NCBI RefSeq assembly: GCF_036320485.1
Contig: NZ_CP132911.1
Location: 1 to 64,000, forward strand
Source of the DNA: Dyella sp. A6
GTDB lineage: Bacteria; Pseudomonadota; Gammaproteobacteria; Xanthomonadales; Rhodanobacteraceae
Direction: 5' to 3'
Length of the DNA stretch: 64,000 bases
Part shown: piece after piece, positions 44,754 through 54,511 of the stretch
Layout: each line of letters opens with the position of its first letter
Position numbering within the stretch: the stretch's first letter is position 1
Position numbers and translations under genes: made by a program
Notes under the pieces: model-generated
Seen by the model: the letters and a program-made list of their open reading frames with translations, nothing else
Told to the model about the DNA's origin: nothing
Database searches by the model: none

Positions 44754-45683
44754 TCAGGCGCGGGGCAGGCGGGCGTGGCGTTGCCGCCAGCTGTCCAGTA
44801 CCTCGCGGGTACGTTCGCGGCCAAGTTCGATGAGTTCCCGCGCGCGGTAGAACTCGTAGGCGGTCGAGACATTGCGCGGCAGCTGGATGAGCACGTCGGG
44901 TTCGTAGGCGGACAGGCGCAGGCGCGCCAGGTTGGCCTGCATCAGGTCCATCGAGCGGCCGAGCAGTTCGAGCATGCCCGGTTCCGTCACCTTGTCGTCG
45001 GCGGCCCTGTCACCGCCCAGCGGCAGCAGCCGGCGAAGCAGGCCATGGCGCTGCGGTGTCCGCTCGTTCTCGTCCAGATTCTCGGGGGTCGAGGATTCGG
45101 GCGCGCCGTCCACGCTCACCGCCACCAGATAGTCGGCCGGCTCGCGGATCAGTGGTGTGACCGGCACCGGATTGAGCAGGCCGCCGTCGACCAGCCGGCG
45201 CCCCTTCACATGGTGCGGGCGGAATATCGTGGGGATCGCAATCGACGCGCGGATGGCGTCGAACAGCGAACCGCGGCTGAGCCACAGCTCGCGCTCGCGA
45301 TCAATGTCGGTCGCCACCGCGGTGAATGCAATCGGCAACTCTTCGATGAGTGCATCGCCGACCATGTCGAGCAGGGTGCCGATGAGCTTTTCGCCCTTGA
45401 TCAGGCCGCCGCCCGAGAGCGTCCAGTCGACCAGTTTCAGTACATCGAACTTGTCCAGGGTGACGACCCAGTCGCGGTATACCTCGAGCTTGCCGGCCGC
45501 GTAGATGCCGCCGATCAGCGCGCCCATCGAACTGCCGGCAATGGCCACGATGTCGAAGCCCTGGGCCTCGAGTTCCTCGATCGCCCCGATGTGCGCCAGC
45601 CCTTTCGCGCCGCCCGCACCCAGCGCAAGCGCCACGGTAGGCTTGCTTTGGGTATTCCCGCTGACGGTGGCGATCTCGTCCAT
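44754..45683 (-). CDS. Patatin-like phospholipase
   Basis: The 309-residue product has the patatin hydrolase elements: oxyanion loop LALGAGGAKGLAHIGAI near residue 20, nucleophile in IAGSSMGALIGGIYAAG near 51, and dyad Asp in GRRLVDGGLLNPVPV near 165. There is no signal peptide, so it is cytoplasmic or membrane-associated, like the RssA/YchK group. It would release fatty acids from phospholipids or related esters; the substrate is unknown. The WYL regulator lies immediately upstream on the same strand, with 7 bases between stop and start, so the two are probably cotranscribed. Confidence 0.93.
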   Translation of the reverse strand: MDEIATVSGNTQSKPTVALALGAGGAKGLAHIGAIEELEAQGFDIVAIAGSSMGALIGGIYAAGKLEVYRDWVVTLDKFDVLKLVDWTLSGGGLIKGEKLIGTLLDMVGDALIEELPIAFTAVATDIDRERELWLSRGSLFDAIRASIAIPTIFRPHHVKGRRLVDGGLLNPVPVTPLIREPADYLVAVSVDGAPESSTPENLDENERTPQRHGLLRRLLPLGGDRAADDKVTEPGMLELLGRSMDLMQANLARLRLSAYEPDVLIQLPRNVSTAYEFYRARELIELGRERTREVLDSWRQRHARLPRA

Positions 45684-45690
45684 GGACGGC

Positions 45691-46686
45691 TCAGCGTGGC
45701 ACGGACTGATAGCCCGACAGGGCCAGGTGCAGCAGCGACTTCATTTCTTCGCGCAACGGCAGCGGTGCCACGATCTCCGCATCGGGACCGTACTTCAGTA
45801 CGTCCATCAGCAGTTCCTTCGAGTTCGAATAGGGCAGCTGCAGTTCATAGCGGCCGTCCGGCAGCCAACTGCCTTTCTGCTGCGAATGCCAGTGTTCGTC
45901 GGCGACCCAGCGTGCGGCGTGGGCCGAAAACCGGATGGTCGCCCAGGCCTTCGGTGCGCCGGCGAAGATGCCGTAGCTGGAGGCCAGCGTGTCATTGAGC
46001 TGGGCCTCGGCAACGTCGGTTGCCGCGGTATCCAGTGCCTGTGGCTCGGCGATGCGGTCTACCGCAAAGCTGCGCAGGGCTTCGCGGTCGTGGTCCCATA
46101 CGTCCAGATACCAGTTGTCGCGGTAGTGGGTGAGGCGCTGTGGCGACACCGTGCGCCGGCTGTCGCTGTTGGTGGTGCGGGCGCGGTAGCGGAAGCGCAG
46201 CTGCCTGCGTTCGAGCACGGCACCGGCGACGACGCGGAATACATGCTGGTCCAGCTGGCGCTCGCCCCAGGGGATCACCCGGATACGCTCGATCGGCAGT
46301 GCCTTGCCGCTGCCCTGGTCGGACAACAGGTGTTCGATGCGCGCCTTGAACGGTGCCAAGGCCCCGGCCAGCACGCCCGGGCCGCTGCGTCCGATCAGCT
46401 CGTTCAGCGCCAGCAGTGCGGCCAGTTCGTCCGAGGTGAGCCACAGGCCGGGCAGCTCGAACCGCTCGCCGTCACGCAGCTCATAGCGGAAGGCGGCATG
46501 CTCGCCACTGGCGCTTTCGATCGGTGCGCCAAGCGCGTCGCGCAGGAAGGCGATGTCCCGGTACAGCGTGGCACGCGAGCATTCCAGCTCGTCCATCAGT
46601 TTCGGCAACGGCACCGGGTAATGCGCCGACTTCAGCACGCGATGCAGGGTAAGAATGCGCTCGTAGCGATCCATGGGGGAGGTCAT
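45691..46686 (-). CDS. WYL-domain transcriptional regulator (YafY family)
   Basis: The product is about 331 residues. The N-terminal HTH (DRYERILTLHRVLKSAHYPVPLPKLMDELECSRATLYRDIAFL) precedes a central WYL ligand-binding domain at about 140-220 (RQLRFRYRARTTNSDSRRTVSPQRLTHYRDNWYLDVWDHDREALRSFAVDRI). A C-terminal WCX region follows. Such proteins bind nucleotides or nucleic acids as signals and often respond to DNA damage or control neighbours. The start may be 46686 or 46674; neither has a clear ribosome-binding site. It is divergent from a membrane protein gene and precedes the patatin gene. Confidence 0.9.
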   Translation of the reverse strand: MTSPMDRYERILTLHRVLKSAHYPVPLPKLMDELECSRATLYRDIAFLRDALGAPIESASGEHAAFRYELRDGERFELPGLWLTSDELAALLALNELIGRSGPGVLAGALAPFKARIEHLLSDQGSGKALPIERIRVIPWGERQLDQHVFRVVAGAVLERRQLRFRYRARTTNSDSRRTVSPQRLTHYRDNWYLDVWDHDREALRSFAVDRIAEPQALDTAATDVAEAQLNDTLASSYGIFAGAPKAWATIRFSAHAARWVADEHWHSQQKGSWLPDGRYELQLPYSNSKELLMDVLKYGPDAEIVAPLPLREEMKSLLHLALSGYQSVPR

Positions 46687-46770
46687 CGTGGGCGGGCTTG
46701 TGTAGCATGGGGATGCAACGCCGTGGCTGCAAGCCCGGCATGACTCCCACCCCGGCAACATGAGGACGGC

Positions 46771-47619
46771 ATGCCCGACCAAACCAGGCCCCCGAGCGGA
46801 CGGGTCGCAGCCCTGCTGTACGCTCTTGTCATCAGCGGTTATGGCGTGTGGGTGTTGCTGGGCGCGCTGCTGACGATGAGGGTTTACAGCGAGGGCCGCG
46901 GTCCGGTGCTGGTGCCGTTGCTGCTGGGGGCGCTGTTCGTCAGTCTCGGGCCGTTGCTGGCCACCTTGCGGGTGCCGTTGCTGCGTGGCTGGAGCGGCTG
47001 GCGACTAGATTCGGGGTTGCGGCCCAGTCGCGAAACCCTGCTGGCGCTGGCCTGCTATCTGCCGGCGCTCGGTGTGGCGGGCCTGGCTCGTGGCGATAAC
47101 GATTTCTGGGCGACCCGGCTGCTCAGTGCCGGGCTGGTTGCATGCAGTCTCGCCTGTCTGGCCTATCAGTCGCGGCGTGGCGATGCTGCCAGTCCGCCGC
47201 GGCAGATGGTGCCGCTTCCGGTGGAACGGGTGATCGCCGCCTGCTACGGCGGCGGCCTCTGGCTGATGCTCTGCGTGATTCTGCAAAACCCGGATGTGCA
47301 CAGCACCGATACCCGGGCGTGGACCATCGGCCTGCTGATGCTGGCCTTGCTGTCCGGATTGGTCGAAGGCGTACGTTGGCAGTCGGTGACGGGGCGCGAT
47401 GTGCTGTCCCGTTGGCGGCAACGTTTTCTTGCAGCAGGCATGACTTACGCGGTGCCATGCCTTGTGTTGCTGCTGCTGCCCGGCAGTAGCGACGGACGCT
47501 GGCTGATGCTGGCGGCTGCGGTGTCTTGTGTCTGGGGTCGGGGTATCGATCTCCATTTGCACGAGACCGCGATCAGGCACATGCACGATGCACCGCCGGT
47601 GCCAGGTGAAGCCGGCTAG
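46771..47619 (+). CDS. Multi-pass membrane protein of unknown function
   Basis: The 282-residue product has about seven or eight hydrophobic segments, for example VAALLYALVISGYGVWVLLG, VLVPLLLGALFVSLGPLLATL, LSAGLVACSLACLAY and MTYAVPCLVLLLLPG. No catalytic motif or family signature was recognised. TGAGGA lies before its ATG. It is divergent from the WYL regulator across 84 bases, so it may be a regulatory target, and precedes the DUF481 gene. Confidence 0.7.
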   Translation: MPDQTRPPSGRVAALLYALVISGYGVWVLLGALLTMRVYSEGRGPVLVPLLLGALFVSLGPLLATLRVPLLRGWSGWRLDSGLRPSRETLLALACYLPALGVAGLARGDNDFWATRLLSAGLVACSLACLAYQSRRGDAASPPRQMVPLPVERVIAACYGGGLWLMLCVILQNPDVHSTDTRAWTIGLLMLALLSGLVEGVRWQSVTGRDVLSRWRQRFLAAGMTYAVPCLVLLLLPGSSDGRWLMLAAAVSCVWGRGIDLHLHETAIRHMHDAPPVPGEAG

Positions 47620-47697
47620 AAGTGTTCATGCCGGATTCAAGCCTTCAGGCTAAGGTGCTCGTCCAACATGAATTTAACATACAAGGAATTTACCCCC

Positions 47698-48501
47698 ATG
47701 AAAAAAACCCTGCTTGCCAGTCTTCTGCTTTCATCCCTCGCTTGCTTCGCCGTGCAGGCGCAGACCACCTCGACACAATCCAATGGTGACTGGACCGGTT
47801 CGGGCGAACTGGGTTTCGCCTCCACCACCGGCAATACCCGTTCGCAGAACCTGGATGCCAAGCTGGGTCTCAACCAGGAAAACGCGCAATGGAAGAACAG
47901 CTTCTTCCTCGACGCCTTGCGCTCGAAGACCCAGGTGAAGGTGCAGCAGCCGAATGGCACCTACACCAAGAAGTACGACACCACGGCCAATCGATATGAC
48001 GGTGGCGCGTCGGTGGGCTACAAGCTCGACCCGCGCAGCTACATCGTCGGCGCCGGCCGCTACGAGCACGATGATTTTGGCGCCAACACCTGGTCGGCGA
48101 TCGTCTCCATCGGCTACGGCTACATCGCGCTGAAGACGCAGAGCACCGAGCTGTCGTTCGAAATCGGTCCCGGTTTCAAGGAATACCAGCCAGCCGACAC
48201 CACCATCACGGTGAATGGCGTCAGCCAGCCGTACTCGCAGAACCGGCAGAAAGAGGCCGTGGCCCGTGGCCTGGTCAACTACAAGTACCGGCTGACCGCG
48301 AACACCACCTTCGACAACACGTTCCTGATGGAAGCGGGTTCGAAGGACAAGTACTTCCAGGATGATGCGGGCCTGGTCGTGAGCATGACCAAGAAGCTGT
48401 CGCTCAAGGTCGGTTACGAAGTGCGTCACCACAGCACCGTGCTGCCGGGCGTGAAGAAGACCGACACGCTGGCCACCACCAATATCGTCTACAACCTCTG
48501 A
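47698..48501 (+). CDS. DUF481 outer-membrane beta-barrel protein (YdiY-like)
   Basis: The 267-residue product has a signal peptide (MKKTLLASLLLSSLACFAVQAQ). The barrel-like body opens with WTGSGELGFASTTGNTRSQNL, the usual start of DUF481 proteins. It has repeated amphipathic strands (RYDGGASVGYKLDPRSYIVG, LKVGYEVRHHSTVLPG) and ends in TNIVYNL. Homologues are predicted outer-membrane barrels, sometimes acid-induced; function is unsettled. The ATG at 47698 has AAGGAA nine bases upstream and is preferred over 47668. A strong terminator follows. Confidence 0.88.
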   Translation: MKKTLLASLLLSSLACFAVQAQTTSTQSNGDWTGSGELGFASTTGNTRSQNLDAKLGLNQENAQWKNSFFLDALRSKTQVKVQQPNGTYTKKYDTTANRYDGGASVGYKLDPRSYIVGAGRYEHDDFGANTWSAIVSIGYGYIALKTQSTELSFEIGPGFKEYQPADTTITVNGVSQPYSQNRQKEAVARGLVNYKYRLTANTTFDNTFLMEAGSKDKYFQDDAGLVVSMTKKLSLKVGYEVRHHSTVLPGVKKTDTLATTNIVYNL

Positions 48502-48559
48502 CGACGACGCGGACGCCGTGCCTCGCCAGGCTGGCGAGGCGGTGTCTTGCCGAAGGTTC

Positions 48560-48594
48560 CAAAGGCCACGCCATCACGGCGTGGCCTTTGTTTT
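48560..48594. terminator. Intrinsic terminator between the DUF481 gene and hemC
   Basis: CAAAGGCCACGCC at 48560-48572 pairs perfectly with GGCGTGGCCTTTG at 48578-48590 across ATCAC, followed by TTTT. It lies between convergent genes. A second small hairpin, GCCTCGCCAG/CTGGCGAGGC, precedes it at 48520-48540. Confidence 0.85.
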
Positions 48595-48621
48595 GGTGCT
48601 AACTCAGGTTCTGCCGATAGC

Positions 48622-49539
48622 TCAGCCGCCAAGAAGCGCGCGCGCGCCCTGCGCGAACAGGGCTTCGGCAACCTCGCGGCCGAGCGCTTCCGCGCCGTCG
48701 TGCGGACCGGTGGCCTCGGCCTGCAGCAGCCGGCCGTGACGGACATCGCCGACCATGCCGCGCAGGTGCAGGCCGTGTTCGGCCACCACGCACCAGGCAC
48801 CCACGGGCACGGTGCAACTGCCGCCCAGCGCATGGTTCATGGCGCGCTCCGCCTGCACGGCCAGGCGGGTGTCGGCATCGTCCAGCGCGCTCAGGTGCTT
48901 CAGTATCGCGGGGTGATCGATGCGTGCCTCGATCGCGATGGCGGCCTGGCCCGGTGCGGGCAGCCAGTCTGGCGCCACCAGCCGGCTGCGGATGCGCTCG
49001 TGCAGGCCCAGCCGTTCCAGTCCCGCGCAGGCCAGGATGATGGCGTCGTAGTCGCCTGCATCCAGCTTGGCCAGCCGCGTCCCCACGTTGCCTCGCAGGT
49101 CGAGCAGCCGAAGGTCCGGACGGATCGCGCGCAGCAGCGCCTGCCGCCGCAGCGACGAGGTGCCGACGCGTGCGCCCTGCGGCAGTGCGTCCAGGTCCAC
49201 ATGATGGTTGCTGACGAACGCATCGGCCGCATCCGCGCGGGGCAGGATCGCGGGCAGGCTGAAGCCGGGCTCCAGTTCGGCGGGCACGTCCTTCAGCGAG
49301 TGCACCGCCAGGTCGGCACGACCGTCCAGCATGGCCACTTCCAGTTCCTTCAGGAACAGGCCCTTACCGCCAATCGCCGCCAGCGGCTGGTCCAGGATCT
49401 GGTCGCCGCGCGTAGTCATCGGCACCAACTCCACCCGCAGGTCGGGATGCGCCGCGCGCAGGCGTGCCGCCACGTGTTCGGACTGCCACAGGGCGAGCGC
49501 GCTCTGGCGGGTGGCGATGCGCAGGGTGGTGAGCGTCAT
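48622..49539 (-). CDS. hemC: Hydroxymethylbilane synthase (porphobilinogen deaminase)
   Basis: HemC joins four porphobilinogens into hydroxymethylbilane in heme synthesis. The 305-residue product has [19 protein letters not shown] near residue 5, [28 protein letters not shown] near 60, [13 protein letters not shown] near 122, and the dipyrromethane-cofactor Cys region [13 protein letters not shown] near 235. The ATG at 49539 is the family start. An AlgR-type regulator and AlgZ-type kinase lie upstream on the same strand, the algZ-algR-hemC order of Pseudomonas. hemD does not follow here; the next gene converges. Confidence 0.96.
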   Translation of the reverse strand: MTLTTLRIATRQSALALWQSEHVAARLRAAHPDLRVELVPMTTRGDQILDQPLAAIGGKGLFLKELEVAMLDGRADLAVHSLKDVPAELEPGFSLPAILPRADAADAFVSNHHVDLDALPQGARVGTSSLRRQALLRAIRPDLRLLDLRGNVGTRLAKLDAGDYDAIILACAGLERLGLHERIRSRLVAPDWLPAPGQAAIAIEARIDHPAILKHLSALDDADTRLAVQAERAMNHALGGSCTVPVGAWCVVAEHGLHLRGMVGDVRHGRLLQAEATGPHDGAEALGREVAEALFAQGARALLGG

Positions 49540-49633
49540 GGGGACTCCGTGGAAATAAGGCGCAGGCTCATTGTCGCGCACTTGACCGGGCCTCGCCGGC
49601 GTTGGTCGCGCGCAAATCCTGCGCGACCGACGT

Positions 49634-50338
49634 TCAGCCCATCCGCAGCAGTTTGCGCACGGCCGGGAGGTTGCGCCGGCTGACTTCGGGACTGAAGTCG
49701 GTGCCGGCCAGGCGTGCCAGGTGCCTGCCGTCGGCCTCGCTACGCAGCCCGATCAGGCGTGGTGTCGGCACCAGGCAGTTGCGGTGCAGCCGGACCAGCT
49801 GATCGGGGTAGGCATCTTCCAGCTGGCGCAGCGAATCGTCGATCAGCAGTTCGCCGCCGGTGTGCCGTACCAGTACGTATTTTTCCTCGGCGAGCAGGCA
49901 GACCACCTCGTCGAGAGGCACCCGCACCTGTTCGCCGCGGACACGCGCATGCAGGTGCGCGGCGGGTTCGCGTGGGCCGCTGTCCAGTCGCTGTTGCGCG
50001 CGTTGCAGGGCTTCGCGCAGGCGATCGAGCCGTACCGGCTTGAGCAGGTAATCCACCGCACCCAGCTCGAACGCGGCGATGGCATGGTTGTCGTAGGCGG
50101 TGCAGAACACCACCTGTGGCCGGACACGCCCGGACAGGCGCGCGGCCAGCGTGGTGCCATCGAGCCCGGGCATGTTGATGTCGAGCAGCAGCAGGTCGGC
50201 CTGCACGTCGGCCAGCGTCGCGAGCGCGGTCTCGCCGTCGCCGATGCTGCCGACCACCTCGGCGCCGTCGCATTCGCCGAGCAGGGCGGCCAGGCGCATG
50301 CGCGCCAGCGGTTCGTCATCGACGATCAGTATGCGCAT
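49634..50338 (-). CDS. algR: LytTR-family response regulator (AlgR-like)
   Basis: The 234-residue product has an N-terminal receiver ([20 protein letters not shown]; phospho-acceptor Asp in [13 protein letters not shown] near residue 54). The C-terminal LytTR DNA-binding domain is at about 130-234 ([42 protein letters not shown]). The start at 50338 is chosen because AAGGA lies eight bases upstream; an ATG six bases earlier is too close to that site. It overlaps the end of the kinase gene by 23 bases, so the pair is coupled. AlgR controls alginate and type IV pili in Pseudomonas; the targets here are unknown. Confidence 0.93.
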   Translation of the reverse strand: MRILIVDDEPLARMRLAALLGECDGAEVVGSIGDGETALATLADVQADLLLLDINMPGLDGTTLAARLSGRVRPQVVFCTAYDNHAIAAFELGAVDYLLKPVRLDRLREALQRAQQRLDSGPREPAAHLHARVRGEQVRVPLDEVVCLLAEEKYVLVRHTGGELLIDDSLRQLEDAYPDQLVRLHRNCLVPTPRLIGLRSEADGRHLARLAGTDFSPEVSRRNLPAVRKLLRMG

Positions 50339-51407
50339 CGCCATCGTCCTTGTGCGCCAGCGTGGCCGGTAGCGCATGTTCCAGGGGAAGCTGCAGCGTG
50401 ACCACGAAACGCCGCGCCTGCGGGCCAGCCTGCACTTTCGCACGGGGGCCGTAGTGGAAGGCGACGCGCTGGCGCACGTTGTCGAGCCCGTGGCCGTTGC
50501 CGCCGCGAACCGGTTCGGCCGGCAACGGATTGTCGATGACGATGATCAGGCCATCGTCGTCGCGGCGGATGCGGATGGCCACCTCGCCGCCTTCGCGCAG
50601 CGGCTGGATGCCATGGCGGACCGCGTTCTCCACCAGCGGCTGCAGCAGCAGCCGGGGCATCGGGAAGTCGCGCGGAGCGGCATCGGTATCGCGATCTACC
50701 CGCAGACGCTCGCCCAGCCGCAGCTGCTCGATTGCCAGATAGCGATCGACCAGCGCCAGTTCCTCGTCCAATGTGCTGTTGCGCGGCCCGTGCTGGCCCA
50801 GTGCGGCGCGGAACAGTTCGGACAGATCCTCGATGGTGCGTTCGGCGGCCGTCGGATCGACCCTCACCAGCGCGGCCACCGTGTTCATGCTGTTGAACAG
50901 GAAGTGCGGACGGATGCGTGCCTGCAAGGCTTCCACTTGGGCGTGCGCGACCGCGGCCAGGCGTGCCTGCCATTGCGCCAGTACGTAGAAGTAGCGCAGC
51001 ATCGCCGCGCCGAGCAGGGCCGCGATCAGGGCGTTGTCACTGACGAAGTGCAGGCCGCCATTGCGGATCAACTGCAGTTGCAGGGCGGCGTCCATCCAGT
51101 GCGCGACCACGCTGGCCAGCGCCACGATCAGCACCATCCACAACCATGCGCCGGCATACGGCCAATGCCCGGGCAGGCGTTGCAGCTGGGCCGCGAGCTT
51201 GCACAGCGTCACGGCGAGTATCAGCGTGGTCCAGGCGACGAAGGCCATTGCCACGCTGAAGGCACGCCAGTTGCGTCCGCTGTCCGGCGCCAGCCACATC
51301 ACCACCACCGTGAGCCCACCCACCACGAACAGTGCGAACAGCGCGGGCAGGCTGCAGAAGTCCGGCAGCGGGCTGCGTTCGGTGCGCGGTTGGACGATCT
51401 CGCTCAT
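50316..51407 (-). CDS. algZ: LytS/AlgZ-type sensor histidine kinase
   Basis: The 363-residue product has an N-terminal membrane region of about four to five helices (LFALFVVGGLTVVVMWL, AFVAWTTLILAVTLC, WLWMVLIVALASVVAHW). The HisK_5 phosphorylation motif is RPHFLFNSMNTVAALVR near residue 168. A HATPase domain has LLLQPLVENAVRHGIQPL near 245 and NGHGLDNVRQRVAFHYG near 308. Its end overlaps the AlgR-like gene, so the two form a two-component pair. It starts 28 bases after the esterase stop on the same strand. Confidence 0.93.
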   Translation of the reverse strand: MSEIVQPRTERSPLPDFCSLPALFALFVVGGLTVVVMWLAPDSGRNWRAFSVAMAFVAWTTLILAVTLCKLAAQLQRLPGHWPYAGAWLWMVLIVALASVVAHWMDAALQLQLIRNGGLHFVSDNALIAALLGAAMLRYFYVLAQWQARLAAVAHAQVEALQARIRPHFLFNSMNTVAALVRVDPTAAERTIEDLSELFRAALGQHGPRNSTLDEELALVDRYLAIEQLRLGERLRVDRDTDAAPRDFPMPRLLLQPLVENAVRHGIQPLREGGEVAIRIRRDDDGLIIVIDNPLPAEPVRGGNGHGLDNVRQRVAFHYGPRAKVQAGPQARRFVVTLQLPLEHALPATLAHKDDGDAHTDRR

Positions 51408-51434
51408 GCGGCGAAGTATGCCGCACCGGCCCGC

Positions 51435-52106
51435 TCAGCCGGCGAATCGCTGCCCCAGCCAGTGACGCAGGTCGACGATTTCCTGCGGGCAGACCGCATG
51501 CGCCATCGGATAGGTATGCCAGTCCACCGCATAGCCCAGCGCCTCGAGCCGGGTGTGTGCGTCGGCGCCACGCGGCAGTACCACCACCGGATCGAAGGTT
51601 CCGTGACCCTGGAAGATCGGCGTGCCGGCATTGGCGGCGCTGCGCTCGCTGGCCAGCGAGTCGCCCAGCGGCAGGTAGGTGGACAGTGCCACGATGCCGG
51701 CCAGCGTGCGCGGATGGCGCAAGCCACCGGCCAGCGCCAGCGCGCCGCCCTGCGAGAAACCGGCCAGTACGATCCGCTCATCGGGTATGCCGCGTTCGTT
51801 TTCGCGGTCGATCAATGCTTCGACCGCGGCGATCGAGGCGCGTATGCCAACCTCGTCCTGGCGGGCATGCAGGTCGAATTCGATGATGTCGTACCACGCC
51901 CGCATCGGCATGCCGCCGTTGACCGTCACTGGTCGCACCGGTGCATGCGGGAACACGAAGCGCAGCGCCGGCCAGTCCGTGGCCACCAGCTCCGGCACGA
52001 TCGGCGCGAAGTCGTTGCCGTCCGCGCCCAGACCATGCAGCCAGACGATGCTGTGCTGCGGGTTCGGGGCGGTTTCTTTCTCGACGGTGGGCAGGTGTTC
52101 GGACAT
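51435..52106 (-). CDS. Carboxylesterase/lysophospholipase (alpha/beta hydrolase)
   Basis: The 223-residue product belongs to the phospholipase/carboxylesterase family. It has IVWLHGLGADGNDFAPIV near residue 18, the nucleophile in IVLAGFSQGGALALAGGL near 113, the Asp in QGHGTFDPVVVLPRG near 167 and the His in YPMAHAVCPQEI near 203. The substrate is unknown; close relatives hydrolyse short acyl esters and thioesters. The start may be 52106 or 52115. The sensor kinase follows after 27 bases, so it probably shares that operon. Confidence 0.9.
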   Translation of the reverse strand: MSEHLPTVEKETAPNPQHSIVWLHGLGADGNDFAPIVPELVATDWPALRFVFPHAPVRPVTVNGGMPMRAWYDIIEFDLHARQDEVGIRASIAAVEALIDRENERGIPDERIVLAGFSQGGALALAGGLRHPRTLAGIVALSTYLPLGDSLASERSAANAGTPIFQGHGTFDPVVVLPRGADAHTRLEALGYAVDWHTYPMAHAVCPQEIVDLRHWLGQRFAG

Positions 52107-52230
52107 GACGGGCATCGCTGCGTAAAGCCCGAAGCTTACCGCGTCGGCGGGTGTCGCGGACTGCGGCCGCCGCGTGCGATGCGCGCGACCGCAGGCCAAG
52201 CGGTCGCGGCATCCGCAGTCGTGCCGGCGA

Positions 52231-54375
52231 TTATTTCGCCGGCAGGCCCAGCTCCTGCGCGAAGAACGTCAGCATCAGCGCGGTGTTGCCCACGCGCTGA
52301 CTGAACGGCGCGCCGATGCCGTGACCGGCGTTCATGCGGGTGAGCAGCAACACCGGTTGTCCGGAATCGCTGGCGTTCTGCAGGGCGGCGGTGAACTTGC
52401 GCGACTGCCACGGCGCCACGCGCGGGTCGTTGGCCCCGGTGGTCATCAGCACCGCCGGGTAGGCCGTGTGCGGCTTGACGTTCTGCAGCGGCGAGTAGGC
52501 CAGGGTGGCCTTGAACTGCGCAGGGTTGGCGATGCTGCCGTACTCCGGCACGTTGTAGGCGCCGTTGGTGAAGTTCGTCTCGTGACGCAGCATGTCGTAG
52601 ATGCCGACCATCGACACCACAGCGCGGTAGTCGGCCGGGTGCTGCACCAGCGACGCGCCCATCAGCAGGCCGCCGTTGCTGCCGCCGAGGATGCCCAGGT
52701 GCTGGCGGTCGGTCCAGCGGGTGGCGATCATTGCCAGGGCGGCGGCGTGGAAGTCGTCGAACACGTTCTGCTTGTGAAGTTTCTGTCCCTCGGTGTGCCA
52801 GGCCTCGCCGTCCTCGTTGCCGCCGCGGATGTTGGCGTAGGCCAGCACGCCGCCCCGCTCCAGCCAGGCCAGCATCGGGCCGACGAAGTGCGGTGCGACG
52901 GGAATGTCGAAGCCGCCGTAGCCGTAGAGGATGGCCGGCCGTGCACCGTCGGGGGTGACTCCCTTCATCGCCAGCACGGTGACCGGGATGCGGGTGCCAT
53001 CCTTCGAGGTGCCATTGATGCGATGCACTTCCACGTCCGAATAGTCGGCAGCCGGCTTCACCTCGAACACGGTCTTCAGCGTGCCGGTGCTGGCGTCGTA
53101 GTCGGCCCAGCGCGAGGGCAGGGTCCAGCCGCCGAAATCGATCAGCGCATGCGCGCGGCCATGCTCGGCGGCGATGCCGTCGATGCCGATGCCGTGTGCG
53201 GGCAGCGGCAGGCGGCGAACCAGCTTGCCGCCGGCATCGTACTGCTCGACCCACCAGTCCGGCCCCCAGCTGCGGGTGACCAGGAAGCCGTCGGCGACCG
53301 GCGTGATGGCCTGCACGGCCCCATCGCGCTGCTCCAGCAGTTCGTGCACCCGGCCATGCGCATCGATGCTCAGCAGCTTGCCGCGCGGCGCGCCGGCGAA
53401 GCTGGCCACGGCCAGCCGGTCGCCGAGCCAGGCGGCGGTGCGCACGTTGGCATCGTCACCCAGCACCTTCTTCCAATGCGTGCCTTCGCGCAGATAGACC
53501 TCGGCCGGGCCGCCGTCGCCCACATTGGCCAGCACCGCCAGCTGTTTCGCGCCGGGCGAGCTGAGCAGTCGGTACTCGGCGATCCTGGAGTAATTCCTGC
53601 CGAACACCACGGTATCCGCAGCGGCCGGCTGGCCCAGTTCGTGGTGCACCAGCGCGGCGTGGAACTGTTTCACCTCCTGGCCCGCGGGCGGCGGCGGGAA
53701 GCGCACGTAGGTGAAGCCTTTCTCGTTGGCGTCCCAGGCCAGGCCCTGTGGCGTGGTACCGCCACCGGCCCAGGGCAGTGCGTCGGGCAGCGGCTTGCCG
53801 GTGGCCACGTCGAGCACGTGGATGGTGGTCAACTCGCTGCCGCCTTCGGCAGTGCCGTAGGCGAGATAGCGGCCGCTGGGCGACGGCCAGTACGCGGTGA
53901 TCGCGGTGTTGCCGCCGTTCGCGTTGAGATCAACCAGCACGCGCGGCTTGCCGTCGGGCCAGGACTGCGCCATCAGTTCCGGCTGCGGTTGCGGTGGTGT
54001 TTCCTGCAGGTAGAACAGCGTGCCGCCGGCCAGCTGCGGCGAGGAACGCGTGGTGGAGGTGATCGCCAGCTGCTGCACGCGCGCAGCCATCGCCTTGCCG
54101 TCGGGCATGGCGCCGATCATGTGGTCGGTATAGCGGTTCTGTGCGGCGATCCAGTGCTGCACGGCAGGCGCGTCGGCATTTTCCAGCCAGCGATACGGGT
54201 CGGCCACGCGCACGCCATGCAGCACGCTGGCGTCGTCGTGACGGGGAGAGGTGGGTGGTTGCGGCATGGGTCTGTTGATCAGCGGCGCATCGTGGTGCAC
54301 GGATGTTGGCGGCTGCTGCGCGGCGCAAGCGCCGGTGGCGAGCAGGGCGAGCGAGAAGGCCAGCACGGTGCGCAT
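52231..54375 (-). CDS. Exported prolyl oligopeptidase (family S9A)
   Basis: The 714-residue product has a signal peptide (MRTVLAFSLALLATGACAAQ). A POP N-terminal beta-propeller (about 35-440) begins DPYRWLENADAPAVQHWIAAQN. The hydrolase domain has the nucleophile in LGGSNGGLLMGASLVQ near residue 565, the Asp in TTGANDPRVAPWQSRKF near 650 and the His in NAGHGIGAPFSQ near 688. It cleaves after proline in short peptides. It is divergent from another S9 gene at 54512, sharing 136 bases of promoter region. Confidence 0.94.
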   Translation of the reverse strand: MRTVLAFSLALLATGACAAQQPPTSVHHDAPLINRPMPQPPTSPRHDDASVLHGVRVADPYRWLENADAPAVQHWIAAQNRYTDHMIGAMPDGKAMAARVQQLAITSTTRSSPQLAGGTLFYLQETPPQPQPELMAQSWPDGKPRVLVDLNANGGNTAITAYWPSPSGRYLAYGTAEGGSELTTIHVLDVATGKPLPDALPWAGGGTTPQGLAWDANEKGFTYVRFPPPPAGQEVKQFHAALVHHELGQPAAADTVVFGRNYSRIAEYRLLSSPGAKQLAVLANVGDGGPAEVYLREGTHWKKVLGDDANVRTAAWLGDRLAVASFAGAPRGKLLSIDAHGRVHELLEQRDGAVQAITPVADGFLVTRSWGPDWWVEQYDAGGKLVRRLPLPAHGIGIDGIAAEHGRAHALIDFGGWTLPSRWADYDASTGTLKTVFEVKPAADYSDVEVHRINGTSKDGTRIPVTVLAMKGVTPDGARPAILYGYGGFDIPVAPHFVGPMLAWLERGGVLAYANIRGGNEDGEAWHTEGQKLHKQNVFDDFHAAALAMIATRWTDRQHLGILGGSNGGLLMGASLVQHPADYRAVVSMVGIYDMLRHETNFTNGAYNVPEYGSIANPAQFKATLAYSPLQNVKPHTAYPAVLMTTGANDPRVAPWQSRKFTAALQNASDSGQPVLLLTRMNAGHGIGAPFSQRVGNTALMLTFFAQELGLPAK

Positions 54376-54511
54376 GCGGATTTCCGGGTAACCAGAGGGC
54401 GTTCGAGCGTAGCGCCAGCGCGGCGTGCGCGCACCTGACTTTCGGCACGGTGCGGCGGGTCTGCGCGATACGCTCGGCTATGCTGGTCTTTTACGTTGCA
54501 GGGGATTTCAC

